Below are positions 18,350 to 27,631 of a stretch of DNA of 64,000 bases, piece by piece (positions within the stretch are counted from its first letter, which is position 1; every line of letters starts with the position of its first letter). The position numbers and the translations under genes were made by a program. The DNA comes from an uncultured Hyphomicrobiales bacterium. Lineage in GTDB: Bacteria > Pseudomonadota > Alphaproteobacteria > Rhizobiales > Beijerinckiaceae. The stretch is taken from assembly GCA_903847605.1 (NCBI GenBank), contig CAINED010000013.1, positions 124,001 to 188,000 of the forward strand, written 5' to 3'. The notes under the pieces were generated by a model. It saw only the letters and a list, made by a program, of their open reading frames with translations. It ran no database searches and was not told the origin of the DNA.

Positions 18350-19555
18350 GTGGCGCGTCAGAGCTATTTGTTTACCAGCGAATCTGTTTCGGAAGGTCAT
18401 CCGGACAAAGTCAGCGATCGCATTTCCGATGAAGTGGTCGACGCCTTCTATCGCGAAAGCGCAGCGGCGAAGCTCGATCCGTGGGCTGTCCGCGCAGCTT
18501 GCGAAACCCTCTGCACGACCAACCGCGTCGTCATCGCCGGCGAATATTCCAACACGCCGAAGAGCGTCACCGTGCAAATGATCCAGGATCTCGCCCGCAA
18601 GGCGATCAAGGACATCGGCTACGAGCAGGACGGCTTCCACTGGGCCAACGCCAACATCGAAGTGCTGCTGCACGGCCAGTCGGCCGACATCGCGCAGGGC
18701 GTCGACGCCAAGCAGCCGACCAACAAGGAAGAGGGCGCGGGCGACCAGGGCATCATGTTCGGTTATGCCTGCCGTGAAACGCCCGAGCTGATGCCGGCGC
18801 CGCTCTATTACAGCCACAAGATCCTTCACGACCTCGCCATCGCGCGCAAGGCGGGCAAGGGCGATGTCGGCCTGCTCGGCCCGGACTCCAAGAGCCAGGT
18901 CACCGTTCGCTACGAAAACGGCAAGCCGGTCGGCGTGACCGCCATCGTCGTCTCGCACCAGCACCTCGTGCAGGACTGGAGCTCGGCGAAAGTTCGCGAA
19001 GTGATCGAGCCCTATGTGCGCAAGGCGCTCCCGGAAGGCTGGATCACCAACGACACCGCCTGGCACATCAACCCGACCGGCGCGTTCTACATCGGCGGTC
19101 CGGACGGCGACTGCGGCCTCACGGGTCGCAAGATCATCGTCGACACCTACGGCGGTGCGGCCCCGCACGGCGGCGGCGCGTTCTCCGGCAAGGATCCGAC
19201 CAAGGTGGACCGCTCGGCTGCCTATGCCTCGCGTTACCTCGCCAAGAACGTAGTCGCGGCCGGCATCGCCGATCGCTGCACGATCCAGCTCGCCTACGCC
19301 ATTGGCGTCGCCCGTCCGCTGTCGATCTATGTCGACACGCATGGCACCGGCAAGGTCGACGAAGCGAAGATCGAGAAGGCCCTCGCCGAGTGCATGAACC
19401 TGACGCCGCGCGGCATCCGCACGCATCTCGACCTCAACAAGCCGATCTATGCGCGCACCTCGGCCTATGGCCATTTCGGCCGCACGCCGGACGCCGAAGG
19501 CGGCTTCTCCTGGGAGAAGACCGATCTGGCCGACGCGATCAAGAAGGCCGTCTGA
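18350..19555 (+). CDS. metK: S-adenosylmethionine synthetase
   Basis: MetK makes S-adenosylmethionine from methionine and ATP. The 401-aa protein starts with GTG and reads [20 protein letters not shown], with the conserved His in GHPDK, the ATP motif [12 protein letters not shown] and the phosphate loop [16 protein letters not shown]. The start codon and the strong GGAGG are both inside or just after the leader hairpin, which suggests control of translation. A strong intrinsic terminator follows the stop. Confidence 0.98.
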   Translation: MARQSYLFTSESVSEGHPDKVSDRISDEVVDAFYRESAAAKLDPWAVRAACETLCTTNRVVIAGEYSNTPKSVTVQMIQDLARKAIKDIGYEQDGFHWANANIEVLLHGQSADIAQGVDAKQPTNKEEGAGDQGIMFGYACRETPELMPAPLYYSHKILHDLAIARKAGKGDVGLLGPDSKSQVTVRYENGKPVGVTAIVVSHQHLVQDWSSAKVREVIEPYVRKALPEGWITNDTAWHINPTGAFYIGGPDGDCGLTGRKIIVDTYGGAAPHGGGAFSGKDPTKVDRSAAYASRYLAKNVVAAGIADRCTIQLAYAIGVARPLSIYVDTHGTGKVDEAKIEKALAECMNLTPRGIRTHLDLNKPIYARTSAYGHFGRTPDAEGGFSWEKTDLADAIKKAV

Positions 19556-19577
19556 TCCTACTTCCTTCACGGTATTG

Positions 19578-19610
19578 AACGGGCGGCCTTGTGCCGCCCG
19601 TTTTCTTTGT
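19578..19610 (+). terminator. Rho-independent terminator after metK
   Basis: A perfect GC-rich stem ACGGGCGGC/GCCGCCCGT with a five-base loop (CTTGT) is followed by TTTTCTTTGTT. It lies 22 nt behind the metK stop and separates metK from trmB. Confidence 0.92.
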
Positions 19611-19647
19611 TACTGGCGCAGTGGCGCAATAATTCGCAGGGCTCAGC

Positions 19648-20361
19648 ATGAACGGCGTGCCGGAGGCGTTTCACCGCAAGCTGCATTCCTACGGCCGGCG
19701 CAGGGGCAAGACCCTGCGCACTCACCATCGCGGCCTCATGGACCATGAATTGCCGCGCCTCGAAATCGATCCCGCTTCGCTCGCCGGCAATGCCTTCGCG
19801 CCTTTCGGCAAGACGTACGACGCGCTATGGCTCGAAGTGGGATTTGGCGGCGGCGAACATCTCGCCAACGATGCGCAGCAAAATCCCGACATCGCCATCA
19901 TCGGCTGCGAGCCGTTTCTCAACGGCGTTGCGAAGCTGCTGGCGTTGATCGAGGAACAGGGTCTCGAGAACGTGCGCGTTTTCCCCGGCGATGCGCGCGA
20001 ATTGATCGCGGCGCTGCCGGATCGCAGTCTGTCGCGCGTCAATATCCTCTATCCCGACCCGTGGCCGAAGCTGCGGCAAAAAAAGCGCCGCTTCGTCAGC
20101 GATGAAAATCTTGCCGCGCTGGCGCGCACGATGAAGCCCGGCGCGCATCTGCGATTTGCGACCGACATCGACGACTACAGCGCATGGGCGCTCGAGCGCA
20201 TCCTGCGTTCGCCGCATTTCGATTGGCCGGCCAGATCGGACGAGGATTGGTTGACGCCGTGGGAAGGGTGGCCCTCGACGCGCTACGAACAAAAAGCGCT
20301 GCGCGAAGGCAGGAAGCCGGTCTATCTCACATTCGTTCGGAACGATCGGCCCGCAGGCTGA
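19648..20361 (+). CDS. trmB: tRNA (guanine-N7-)-methyltransferase TrmB
   Basis: TrmB methylates G46 of tRNA using SAM. The 237-aa protein has the SAM site EVGFGGGEHLA near residue 70, the family motif NILYPDPWPKLRQKKRRF, and the C-terminal TRYEQKALREG segment. It lies after metK but behind the terminator, so it must be read through or have its own promoter. It ends 24 bp before the convergent peptidase gene. Confidence 0.96.
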   Translation: MNGVPEAFHRKLHSYGRRRGKTLRTHHRGLMDHELPRLEIDPASLAGNAFAPFGKTYDALWLEVGFGGGEHLANDAQQNPDIAIIGCEPFLNGVAKLLALIEEQGLENVRVFPGDARELIAALPDRSLSRVNILYPDPWPKLRQKKRRFVSDENLAALARTMKPGAHLRFATDIDDYSAWALERILRSPHFDWPARSDEDWLTPWEGWPSTRYEQKALREGRKPVYLTFVRNDRPAG

Positions 20362-20384
20362 AGGATCTTATTCAAGCTGCCGTT

Positions 20385-21119
20385 TTAGATTGGCGCTGTC
20401 TTGCCATAGCGATGCAGGCTGGAGCCGTGCGCGCTGAGCCACGCTTCGGCGCGATCCGTCTCGGGACAGATCGATTTCACAAGCTTCCAGAAACGAGGCG
20501 AGTGATCGAGATGCACGAGATGACATACCTCATGCGCGGCGAGGTAATCGAGCACGAAGGCGGGCGCAAGAATGAGACGCCACGAGAAGTTCAGATGTCC
20601 CGCAGACGTGCATGAACCCCACCGGCTCGATGTGTCCCGCAAGGTCACACGCAGCGGTTGCTTGCCGATGGCAGTCGCATGTTTGCGCACGGCCGCTTCG
20701 AGATCGCGCCTGGCGCATTGCCTGAGATAATCGGCGATGCGGCGCGCGACATGTTCGGCGCCACCGGCAACGCACAGGAGATTGCCGTTGCCGAACAGTG
20801 CAAACTCTTTCTCCACCCAAACCGCGCCTCGCGCATTCGACCGGTGAACGATCTTGTGGTCTTCGCCACGGAACGGAATGACTTCGCCGTTTGCGAAAGG
20901 GACCGGAGACGGAAGCCTGCGCAAGCGCGCCCCGATCCACGCGGCATGTCGCTCGGCAAAGTCGCGCGCATCGGCGATTGCACCGCGGCGTGGCATCGTC
21001 AACGTGACGTCACGCGATGCGGCCCGAATACGCAAAGTAAAGCGGCGTGCCGCCGGCGCGCGCTTCAAAAGCACGCGATAGGTTTCGCCGGAATGATTGA
21101 TGTCCAGATAGCCCGTCAT
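20385..21119 (-). CDS. YgjP-like zinc metallopeptidase domain protein
   Basis: A 244-aa protein of the YgjP/WLM-like (DUF45) family. The zinc motif is HEVCHLVHLDHSPRFW near the C-terminus, preceded by the family segment TSSRWGSCTSAGHLNFSWRLILAP. The N-terminal half is a small beta-rich domain with arginine-rich pieces (RRFTLRIRAA). ATG 21119 is used; the TTG at 21143 has no Shine-Dalgarno. The cellular target is unknown. Confidence 0.9.
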   Translation of the reverse strand: MTGYLDINHSGETYRVLLKRAPAARRFTLRIRAASRDVTLTMPRRGAIADARDFAERHAAWIGARLRRLPSPVPFANGEVIPFRGEDHKIVHRSNARGAVWVEKEFALFGNGNLLCVAGGAEHVARRIADYLRQCARRDLEAAVRKHATAIGKQPLRVTLRDTSSRWGSCTSAGHLNFSWRLILAPAFVLDYLAAHEVCHLVHLDHSPRFWKLVKSICPETDRAEAWLSAHGSSLHRYGKTAPI

Positions 21120-21335
21120 TGCTACTCGGAGATGCGATCGCAAGCCACACGCCCAAACGTGGACGGTGTCGGCCGTCAGCGAATCATTACCGGGGAATCA
21201 TAACCGATTTCGTAAGCCATCGCGCAACGGGAACGGCGCTCATGCGACATCGCGCAAAAAAGCAGATGAATTGAGACCCGTCTGTCCGGAAAACTCAAAG
21301 GCGCTCTTAACCAAAACAGCCGGCGAAGAGATCGC

Positions 21336-21364
21336 AAAAAAACCCGCCATGCGCGGCGGGTTTT
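21336..21364 (-). terminator. Intrinsic terminator of the small secreted protein gene
   Basis: On the minus strand AACCCGCC and GGCGGGTT pair across a six-base loop (21341-21362) and are followed by a run of seven T (TTTTTTT counting the stem end). It lies 23 nt behind the stop of the small secreted protein gene. The opposite strand has a shorter T tract, so it may also work in the other direction. Confidence 0.88.
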
Positions 21365-21386
21365 CGAAGCTTCAAGGCGACGAGGA

Positions 21387-21611
21387 TCAGTTGGACGTCT
21401 GACCTTTGCCGTCCGTTGTCCCACTGTTGCGCGGATCGGTCGGCGGCGATGTCGGCTTGCCGTCGTCCTTGTTAGGCAGCTTCTTCGCGTTCAAGTCGGT
21501 GGGAACCGCGCTGGGTTTCGGCTTGTCCTTTGCCGATTGCGCAACCACAGGAACAATGGCGAGAGGCGCAACGAGCGCAGCGGCGGCAATGAGGCTCACA
21601 ATGCGTTTCAT
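21387..21611 (-). CDS. Small secreted proline/lysine-rich protein
   Basis: A 74-aa protein from ATG 21611 with a perfect AAGGAG seven bases upstream. Residues 1-24 form a signal peptide (MKRIVSLIAAAALVAPLAI then VPVVAQ). The mature part is short, charged and disordered in character, rich in Lys, Pro, Asp and Thr. No domain is recognised. The strong ribosome-binding site and the own terminator show it is a real monocistronic gene, probably periplasmic. Confidence 0.8.
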   Translation of the reverse strand: MKRIVSLIAAAALVAPLAIVPVVAQSAKDKPKPSAVPTDLNAKKLPNKDDGKPTSPPTDPRNSGTTDGKGQTSN

Positions 21612-21749
21612 GGATATGCTCCTTCGATAGCGATGCGGAGAGAGCGCTCCCCGCACGATCGAAGGATCAACAGCGCACCGGCAGTTTGGTTCCTGCTGCC
21701 TGCATTCGCATCCTGTTCCAAACCGGGAACCGGAGCGCGAAATTGAAGG

Positions 21750-23009
21750 TCAAGCTTTCTTTTCCGCACCCGCCATGAACTTGCGCATTTCCGGCACGAT
21801 TTCCGAACGGAAGCGTGAGCCGTTGAACACCCCGTAATGACCGACGCTCTTTTGGAGATGGTGTTTGCGGCGCTTTTCCGGAATGCCCGTGCAAAGAGTT
21901 TGCGCCGCGTAGGTCTGGCCAACGCCGGAAATGTCGTCACGTTCTCCCTCGACCGTCATCAGCGCGCAGCGCCTGATCTTCGCGAGATCGACCCGTTCGC
22001 TGCGATGCATGAAGGTGCCTTTCGGCAGCGCATGTTCGACGAAGACCTTTTCGACGGTCTGCAAATAGAATTCGGCGTCGAGGTCCATGACCGCGAGATA
22101 CTCGTCATAGAACTCGCGATGCTTCTCGGCGGAATCGCCGTCGCCCTCGACGAGATGATTGAACATTTCGAGATGGGCGCCGACGTGGCGATCGATATTC
22201 ATCGCCATGAAGCCGGAAAGTTGCAGGAAGCCCGGGTAAACGGCGCGCCCCGTGCCGGGATAGGGGAAGGGCACATGCACGACGCAGTTGCGCTGGAACC
22301 AGTCTATGCCACGCTCCTGTGCCAGCCTGTTCACCGCGGTGGGGCTGCATCGCGTGTCGATGGGGCCGCCCATCAATGTGATGGATGCCGGTATCGCGAG
22401 GTCGTCGCGCGCTTCCATCAATGCCGTCGCCGCAATCAGCGGCACGGAAGGCTGACAGACTCCAACGGCATGAACGGCCACGCCGGGAGATGTTGCATGA
22501 AGATGCTGCAACATTTCGATAACGTAGTCGATGTAGTCGTCGAGGCTGAAGTTACCGACGTTGCGCGGCACGATGCGCGCGTCGTTCCAGTCGGTGATGT
22601 AAACATCGTAATAGGGCAGGAAGGCTTCGACAGTGCCGCGCAGCAGGGTGGCGTAGTGGCCCGACATCGGCGCGACGAGGAGGAGCTTGCTCTGTCCGGT
22701 AGCAAGCGAGGGCGTCATGCGGCGGAAATGCAAAAGATTGCAGTAGGGCTTCTGCCACACCACGTCTTCCTGAATGGCGACTTCCACGCCGTTGATCGTG
22801 GTGGTGTCGAGACCGAAAACAGGCTTGCCATAGCGGCGCGTCATCCGCTCGAAGAGTTCGGCTGAGGCGGCGATGTTGCGGCCGACGACGGTGTGCGACC
22901 ACGGGTTCATCGGATTTTTGAACACAAGACGCGCCGCATCCGACATCGCCCGCGCAGGGCTGAGCGCCAGGTGGGTCATCTCGTACATCTGATAAGCAAA
23001 ACGGTTCAT
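21750..23009 (-). CDS. phaZ: Intracellular polyhydroxybutyrate depolymerase
   Basis: PhaZ breaks down stored polyhydroxybutyrate granules in the cytoplasm. The 419-aa protein matches the PhaZ1-type family, where a cysteine replaces the serine of the lipase box: here VGVCQPSVP with Cys at residue 185, close to Cys183 of the Ralstonia enzyme. The N-terminal MNRFAYQMYEMTHLALSPAR and the C-terminal KSVGHYGVFNGSRFR with the catalytic His are typical. It is divergent from regB across 173 bp. The cell therefore probably makes PHB, although no synthase is in the window. Confidence 0.95.
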   Translation of the reverse strand: MNRFAYQMYEMTHLALSPARAMSDAARLVFKNPMNPWSHTVVGRNIAASAELFERMTRRYGKPVFGLDTTTINGVEVAIQEDVVWQKPYCNLLHFRRMTPSLATGQSKLLLVAPMSGHYATLLRGTVEAFLPYYDVYITDWNDARIVPRNVGNFSLDDYIDYVIEMLQHLHATSPGVAVHAVGVCQPSVPLIAATALMEARDDLAIPASITLMGGPIDTRCSPTAVNRLAQERGIDWFQRNCVVHVPFPYPGTGRAVYPGFLQLSGFMAMNIDRHVGAHLEMFNHLVEGDGDSAEKHREFYDEYLAVMDLDAEFYLQTVEKVFVEHALPKGTFMHRSERVDLAKIRRCALMTVEGERDDISGVGQTYAAQTLCTGIPEKRRKHHLQKSVGHYGVFNGSRFRSEIVPEMRKFMAGAEKKA

Positions 23010-23182
23010 CTTAGACCCTTCCGGCTCGCGCGCCGGTCAACGCAGGAGTGCTCCAGCAACTACTTCATTTGTGCGCCGCACAATATCTGAAGGCGAGGGC
23101 TGCCTCAACCGGGAATATGGTAGAAGCCGCAGTGCCGCCGCCCGCGCGCGACAACAGTAAAGAGCAAGCTGGCTAGAACGAA

Positions 23183-24496
23183 ATGTCCCTCGCGTCCGAA
23201 TTCCAACCCGGCGCGCATGCGCGCAGATTACGGCTCGATACGCTGACGGGCCTGCGATGGCTTGCCGTCGCCGGGCAATCCGCGGCCATCCTCATCACCT
23301 ACTTCTGGCTCGGCTTCGAACTGCCTGTTACGCTCGCCTTCGCCCTGGTGGCGGCCTCAGCCTGGCTGAATATCGGGCTGCGGCTGCGCTACCCGGTCAA
23401 TCACCGGCTCGAAGACGGTCCGGCCTCGCTGCTGCTGGGATACGATATCCTGCAGCTTTCCGGCCTCCTCTACCTCACCGGCGGCCTGCAGAACCCGTTC
23501 GCGCTGCTGTTTCTTGCCCCTGTCATGATTGCGGCCGTCTCGCTTTCCGCGAAGCGCATTGCAGCGCTGCTGGCGCTGATGGTGGCTGCCGCCACGTTCC
23601 TGGCCTTCTTCCACCTGCCGTTGCCGTGGTTTGCGGGACGGACGCTGGAAACGCCGCTCCTGCTCGTCGCGGGCGTCTGGCTGGCGCTGGTGCTGGGCGC
23701 CAGCTTTGTTTCCATATACGCCTCCCGCGTCTCGACAGAGGCGCGGCTGCTGGGCGACGCCCTTTCAGCCACCGAACTGGTGCTCGCGCGCGAACAGCAT
23801 CTCACCCAGCTCGACGGGATCGCCGCAGCCGTGGCTCATGAACTGGGCACGCCGCTCGCGACGGTGACGGTCGTCGTGAAAGAACTGCAAAAGCAACTCG
23901 CCAAGGACAGCCCGCTGAAGGAGGACATCGACCTCCTGGTGCAGGAGACCCAGCGCTGCCGGACAATCCTCGGCAAGCTCACGTCCCTTGGCGACGAACA
24001 GGACGGGATGTGGGGTTCGCAGACGATTTCCCACCTCATCGAGGAGGTGGTGGAACCGGTCCGCAACTTCGGTGTCTCCATCGAAATTTCCGCCAGCGGC
24101 GAGACTCCCGAACCCTTGTGCAGGCGCAATCCCGGGATCCAGTACGGCCTCGGCAACCTGATCGAGAACGCCGTCGATTTCGCCAAGTCAAAGGTGACTA
24201 TACATTCGGAGTGGTCGCCCACCCGCGTTAAAATCTCTATCCGCGACGACGGACCCGGCTTTGCGGTCGACGTCCTTGGTCAGCTCGGCGAGCCCTATGT
24301 CAGTACGCGGCGTTCGGCGGATCGCCGTGCGAAATCGGCGGAAGCGCCGGGGCTCGGTCTTGGCCTCTTTGTGGCCAAGACCCTGCTGGAACGCTCCGGC
24401 GCGGTCATGACCATGACGAATGCGCCCGGACCCGCGACGGGCGCCTGGATCGATATCGTCTGGCCGCGCGCCGAATTCGAACGGAACACCCGATAG
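23183..24496 (+). CDS. regB: Redox-sensing histidine kinase RegB/PrrB/ActS type
   Basis: A 437-aa membrane kinase with six hydrophobic segments in the first 180 residues. The quinone-binding heptapeptide appears as GGLQNPF (residues 100-106), the phosphorylated histidine is His219 in AVAHELGTPL, and the redox-active cysteine is Cys259 in QRCRTIL, exactly 40 residues later as in Rhodobacter RegB. The C-terminal ATPase has N-box LIENAVDFA and G-box GLGLGLFVAKTLL. These features indicate sensing of the quinone pool or oxygen. The response regulator gene follows after 130 bp. Confidence 0.95.
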   Translation: MSLASEFQPGAHARRLRLDTLTGLRWLAVAGQSAAILITYFWLGFELPVTLAFALVAASAWLNIGLRLRYPVNHRLEDGPASLLLGYDILQLSGLLYLTGGLQNPFALLFLAPVMIAAVSLSAKRIAALLALMVAAATFLAFFHLPLPWFAGRTLETPLLLVAGVWLALVLGASFVSIYASRVSTEARLLGDALSATELVLAREQHLTQLDGIAAAVAHELGTPLATVTVVVKELQKQLAKDSPLKEDIDLLVQETQRCRTILGKLTSLGDEQDGMWGSQTISHLIEEVVEPVRNFGVSIEISASGETPEPLCRRNPGIQYGLGNLIENAVDFAKSKVTIHSEWSPTRVKISIRDDGPGFAVDVLGQLGEPYVSTRRSADRRAKSAEAPGLGLGLFVAKTLLERSGAVMTMTNAPGPATGAWIDIVWPRAEFERNTR

Positions 24497-24626
24497 GGCT
24501 CTTTGGGGATTCCCGGTGCATTGCGCAGGTCGATTCTGGCGCAGAGGCTGTAAATCTCCGCCCAATGCGCTATTGAACCCCTCGCGACGCCCAAAACGCC
24601 AATCGAAAACGGATGAACCCCGGGCC

Positions 24627-25190
24627 ATGAACGAGCCAGCACCGAACGTCGCGGCACTCGCAGCCGAAGACAAGACTCTCCTGATCGTCGATGACGACAA
24701 GCCTTTTCTGACGCGGTTGTCACGCGCGATGGAATCGCGCGGCTTTACGGTAACGACGGCGGAGACCGTTTCGGAAGGGCTGACGGCCATCGGCAAGGGC
24801 GCGCCTGCCTTCGCAGTCATCGACCTCCGGCTCTCGGACGGCACCGGCCTCGACGTGATATCGCAACTCAAGGAAAAGCGCCCGGATGCGCGTGGCATTA
24901 TCCTCACCGGCTACGGCAATATCGCGACAGCGGTGACAGCGGTGAAACTCGGCGCCTTCGATTATCTCGCCAAGCCGGCCGACGCCGACGAAATCTACAA
25001 TGCGCTGATGGCAACCCAGCACGACAAGGCGCAACTGCCGGAAAATCCGATGTCGGCGGATCGCGTTCGCTGGGAACATATCCAGCGCATCTACGAACTT
25101 TGCGGCCGCAATGTTTCGGAGACGGCGCGGCGGCTCAACATGCATCGCCGCACGTTGCAGCGTATCCTCGCCAAGCGCGCGCCGCGATAG
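24627..25190 (+). CDS. regA: Response regulator RegA/PrrA/ActR type
   Basis: A 187-aa regulator with an N-terminal receiver domain (phosphoacceptor Asp66 in AVIDLRLSDG, acidic pair near residues 22-23, conserved Lys in YLAKPAD) and a C-terminal Fis-type helix-turn-helix (ETARRLNMHRRTLQRILAKRAPR end). The HTH is nearly invariant in RegA homologues, which control respiration, carbon and nitrogen fixation genes in relation to redox state. The ATG at 24627 gives the family start; the longer frame overlaps regB out of frame. Confidence 0.95.
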   Translation: MNEPAPNVAALAAEDKTLLIVDDDKPFLTRLSRAMESRGFTVTTAETVSEGLTAIGKGAPAFAVIDLRLSDGTGLDVISQLKEKRPDARGIILTGYGNIATAVTAVKLGAFDYLAKPADADEIYNALMATQHDKAQLPENPMSADRVRWEHIQRIYELCGRNVSETARRLNMHRRTLQRILAKRAPR

Positions 25191-25205
25191 GTCTGTAACA
25201 TCGCA

Positions 25206-25243
25206 CGAAAAAGTGGATAGCGGCTTATCGCGAAAGCGATGCT
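25206..25243 (+). repeat. Intergenic repeat copy A
   Basis: This 38-bp stretch between the convergent genes regA and mmcB matches positions 35521-35557 with only three substitutions and one extra A. Both contain GTGGATA and CGCGAAAGCGATGCT. Similar short dispersed elements are common between genes of Rhizobiales. Confidence 0.7.
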
Positions 25244-25256
25244 ATGGCGCGCTGAT

Positions 25257-25754
25257 CTATCGAATCCGCAAAAGCATGGCCGCATCGGGATCAGCGAGAT
25301 TGTGAAGGCGATCGGCCGCACAGCGCGCAAAGGCGAGCAGCGTCGCGCGCCGTCGCGACGCATGTGCTTTTGAAAGTGGCGCATCGCGCAGCACCGACGC
25401 CTCATATTGATCGGCGACGATCAATCCGACCTCGGCAGGTATGACGCCTTCGGGCATGTTCGCATCGACTGCGAAATAAAAACGGTCGCAATATTCCAGA
25501 TACTCCTGCCATTTGTGATCGGCGCGAAAATCCGCAAGGCAGGATTTGACCTCGACGATGTGAATGGCGCCGTCCGGCGAGACGGAGACGATATCGGCGC
25601 GGCGGCCGTTCACCAGCGGCAATTCCGTGAGGCTTGCATGGCCCAGCGCGCGCATCAGCCGCTGCGTACCGCGCATGATCGCCGCAGCGGCAGGCGATTG
25701 CCGGCCGTCCTGCGGAAAGGAAATATCGCGCGGTTGAGCGGCGCTCAGGCTCAT
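25257..25754 (-). CDS. mmcB: MmcB family DNA repair protein
   Basis: A 165-aa protein matching the MmcB family, described in Caulobacter as an SOS-linked mutagenesis and repair factor. It has a nuclease-like core: RADIVSVSPDGAIHIVEVKSCLADF with the D..EVK pattern of the PD-(D/E)xK fold, then HKWQEYLEYCDRFYFAV. The start lies 24 nt behind btuD on the same strand, so it can be read from the cobalamin-controlled operon unless it has its own promoter; no LexA-type site was seen in that gap. The function is from family knowledge. Confidence 0.9.
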   Translation of the reverse strand: MSLSAAQPRDISFPQDGRQSPAAAAIMRGTQRLMRALGHASLTELPLVNGRRADIVSVSPDGAIHIVEVKSCLADFRADHKWQEYLEYCDRFYFAVDANMPEGVIPAEVGLIVADQYEASVLRDAPLSKAHASRRRATLLAFARCAADRLHNLADPDAAMLLRIR

Positions 25755-25778
25755 GCACTCGATCCGGAAAGCTTCGCT

Positions 25779-26564
25779 TCAGTTGCGTAGGGGCGTCATG
25801 GCGAAAGCGGCTTCGCCATCGATGTCCAGACTATGGAATCGCATGCCGAATATACGCTCTATCGCGCCGGAGGCGAAGAGGTCCGGGGGCTGGCTGTCGG
25901 CGACAATCGCGCCATCGCTCATGAGGACGATGCGCGTGGCATAACGCGCAGCCTGTGCGAGATCGTGCGAGACTGCGATGACAAGACCGCCTTTGTCGGC
26001 AATAGCGCGAAGCAGGCGCATGACCGCGGACTGATGCGCGGGATCGAGCGAGGCGGCGGGCTCGTCCAGCAGGAGAACGGGCGCTTGCGTCGCCAGCACC
26101 CGCGCGAGCAGCACCCGCGAAAGTTCCCCGCCAGAAAGTTCCGTTGCAGGCATTTCAGCAAGAGCCTCAATGTCGCAATCCGCCATCGCCTTGTCCACGG
26201 CAGCGAGATCTTGCGGCGACAATTTCTGCAGGGATGCCGCGAACGGCATCCGGCCGAGAGCGACGACGTCACGGACAGGCATCGGCCAATGAATAGCGCC
26301 GCCCTGCGGCAGGAAAGCGATGCGGCGGGAGCGCTCGGCGGAGGTTATTTTCGCCTGATCGTCGCCAGCAACCGTCACCCGACCGGTGAACGGAAGAAGG
26401 CCGGCGAGCGCGCGCAGCAAGGTGCTCTTGCCCGCGCCGTTGGGACCGGCCAGCACGACGAATTCTCCGCCCACTGCGGACAGCGAACAACCGTGGAGAA
26501 TGCGCCGCCCCCCGATTTCGACGACGATGTCGTCTGCCGTCAGCTTCGGGGGTGCGACGCTCAT
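25779..26564 (-). CDS. btuD: Cobalamin ABC importer, ATP-binding protein
   Basis: A 261-aa ABC ATPase of the iron-siderophore/heme/B12 group: Walker A GPNGAGKST, Q-loop FLPQGG, signature LSGGELSR, Walker B VLLLDEPAASLD and H-loop AVSHDL. Sequence alone does not separate heme (HmuV) from B12 (BtuD) transport. The cobalamin riboswitch upstream of the receptor gene in the same operon decides for cobalamin or a related corrinoid. It overlaps the permease gene by four bases (ATGA). Confidence 0.9.
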   Translation of the reverse strand: MSVAPPKLTADDIVVEIGGRRILHGCSLSAVGGEFVVLAGPNGAGKSTLLRALAGLLPFTGRVTVAGDDQAKITSAERSRRIAFLPQGGAIHWPMPVRDVVALGRMPFAASLQKLSPQDLAAVDKAMADCDIEALAEMPATELSGGELSRVLLARVLATQAPVLLLDEPAASLDPAHQSAVMRLLRAIADKGGLVIAVSHDLAQAARYATRIVLMSDGAIVADSQPPDLFASGAIERIFGMRFHSLDIDGEAAFAMTPLRN

Positions 26565-27601
26565 GGCCCGCCCCCAAACAGACCTTTGCGACTGACGATG
26601 AGCCAGATGAAGAGCGGCGCCCCGATCATGGCGGTGACAACGCCGATGCGAATTTCGCCGGTCGAGGGAATGAGACGGACGAGAATGTCAGCGAAGCCCG
26701 TGAGCAGAGCCCCGCAAAGCGCTGACGGAAGAAGCGTGCGGCCGGGATCGCCATTGCACCATGGGCGCACGAGATGCGGCGCAATCAGCCCGACGAAGCC
26801 GATGGCGCCAGACACGGCAACCGACGCGCCGACACCGATGGCGATGCCGGCAGCGGTCAGGAACGAGATACGCGCGACATCGACGCCGAGGGATTGCGCC
26901 GCATCTTCGCCAAGCGCCAGCGCCGTATAGGCGCGGCGGCATGCCAACAACAGCAGCGCCGATACGGCGAGAAATGGCAAGGCAATGGCGACATGCGTCA
27001 TGGAGCGATCCTCGAACGAGCCCATCAGCCAGAAGACGATTTCCATCACGGCGTAGGGGTTCGACGACATGCCGATGACGAAGGACATGGCCGCGCCGGT
27101 GAGGCTGCCGATGCCAAGGCCCGCGAGAAGCAACGTCAGGATGTTCTGGCGGCTTCGAATGAGAAAAAGGATCAGCGCCATCGCGGCGGCAGCGGCAGCG
27201 ATCGCCGTAAGCGCCAGCCAGATGGAATTGGCAGCGGCAATGCCGGTGTAGAGCACAGCGACCGCGCCGAGTGCGGCGGCCTGCGGCGTGCCGAGAACCG
27301 CGGGCTCGGCCAGGGGATTGCGCGTCAGCGCCTGAATCGCTGCGCCCGACAATCCGAGAATCGCGCCGACCATCAGCGAGAGGAGCATGCGCGGCAGGCG
27401 AATTTCAAGGAGGACGATGGCGGCGACGTCGTCCTTTCCGATCAGGCCGTGCCAAAGGCGTGACATTGAGAATCCGCTCGCGCCGACAGCAAGGGAGACA
27501 ATAGCCACGGCGATGAGAACAACGCCGAGAACGGCTTCGACGGCCATCGGAGGCTGGCGACGCACGGCCGCCCGTGCTTCACTTGCCGCCGGCGCGGTCA
27601 A
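26561..27601 (-). CDS. btuC: Cobalamin ABC importer, permease
   Basis: A FecCD-type permease of 346 aa with about ten hydrophobic segments. Diagnostic stretches are RLPRMLLSLMVGAILGLSGAAIQ, the NPLAEPAVLGTPQAAALGA loop and the cytoplasmic coupling segment GAIGFVGLIAPHLVRPW. The start is TTG 27601 with GGGAG nine bases upstream; ATG 27547 is a poorer alternative without such a site. It lies between btuB (30 nt before) and btuD (overlapping). Confidence 0.9.
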   Translation of the reverse strand: MTAPAASEARAAVRRQPPMAVEAVLGVVLIAVAIVSLAVGASGFSMSRLWHGLIGKDDVAAIVLLEIRLPRMLLSLMVGAILGLSGAAIQALTRNPLAEPAVLGTPQAAALGAVAVLYTGIAAANSIWLALTAIAAAAAAMALILFLIRSRQNILTLLLAGLGIGSLTGAAMSFVIGMSSNPYAVMEIVFWLMGSFEDRSMTHVAIALPFLAVSALLLLACRRAYTALALGEDAAQSLGVDVARISFLTAAGIAIGVGASVAVSGAIGFVGLIAPHLVRPWCNGDPGRTLLPSALCGALLTGFADILVRLIPSTGEIRIGVVTAMIGAPLFIWLIVSRKGLFGGGP

Positions 27602-27631
27602 TGTTGGCGCTCCCTGTTCATCAACCGACGT

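Noticed and set aside
21176-21424. 82-codon open frame on the minus strand upstream of the YgjP-like gene
   Set aside because: It runs across the intrinsic terminator at 21336-21364 and into the small secreted protein gene in another frame.
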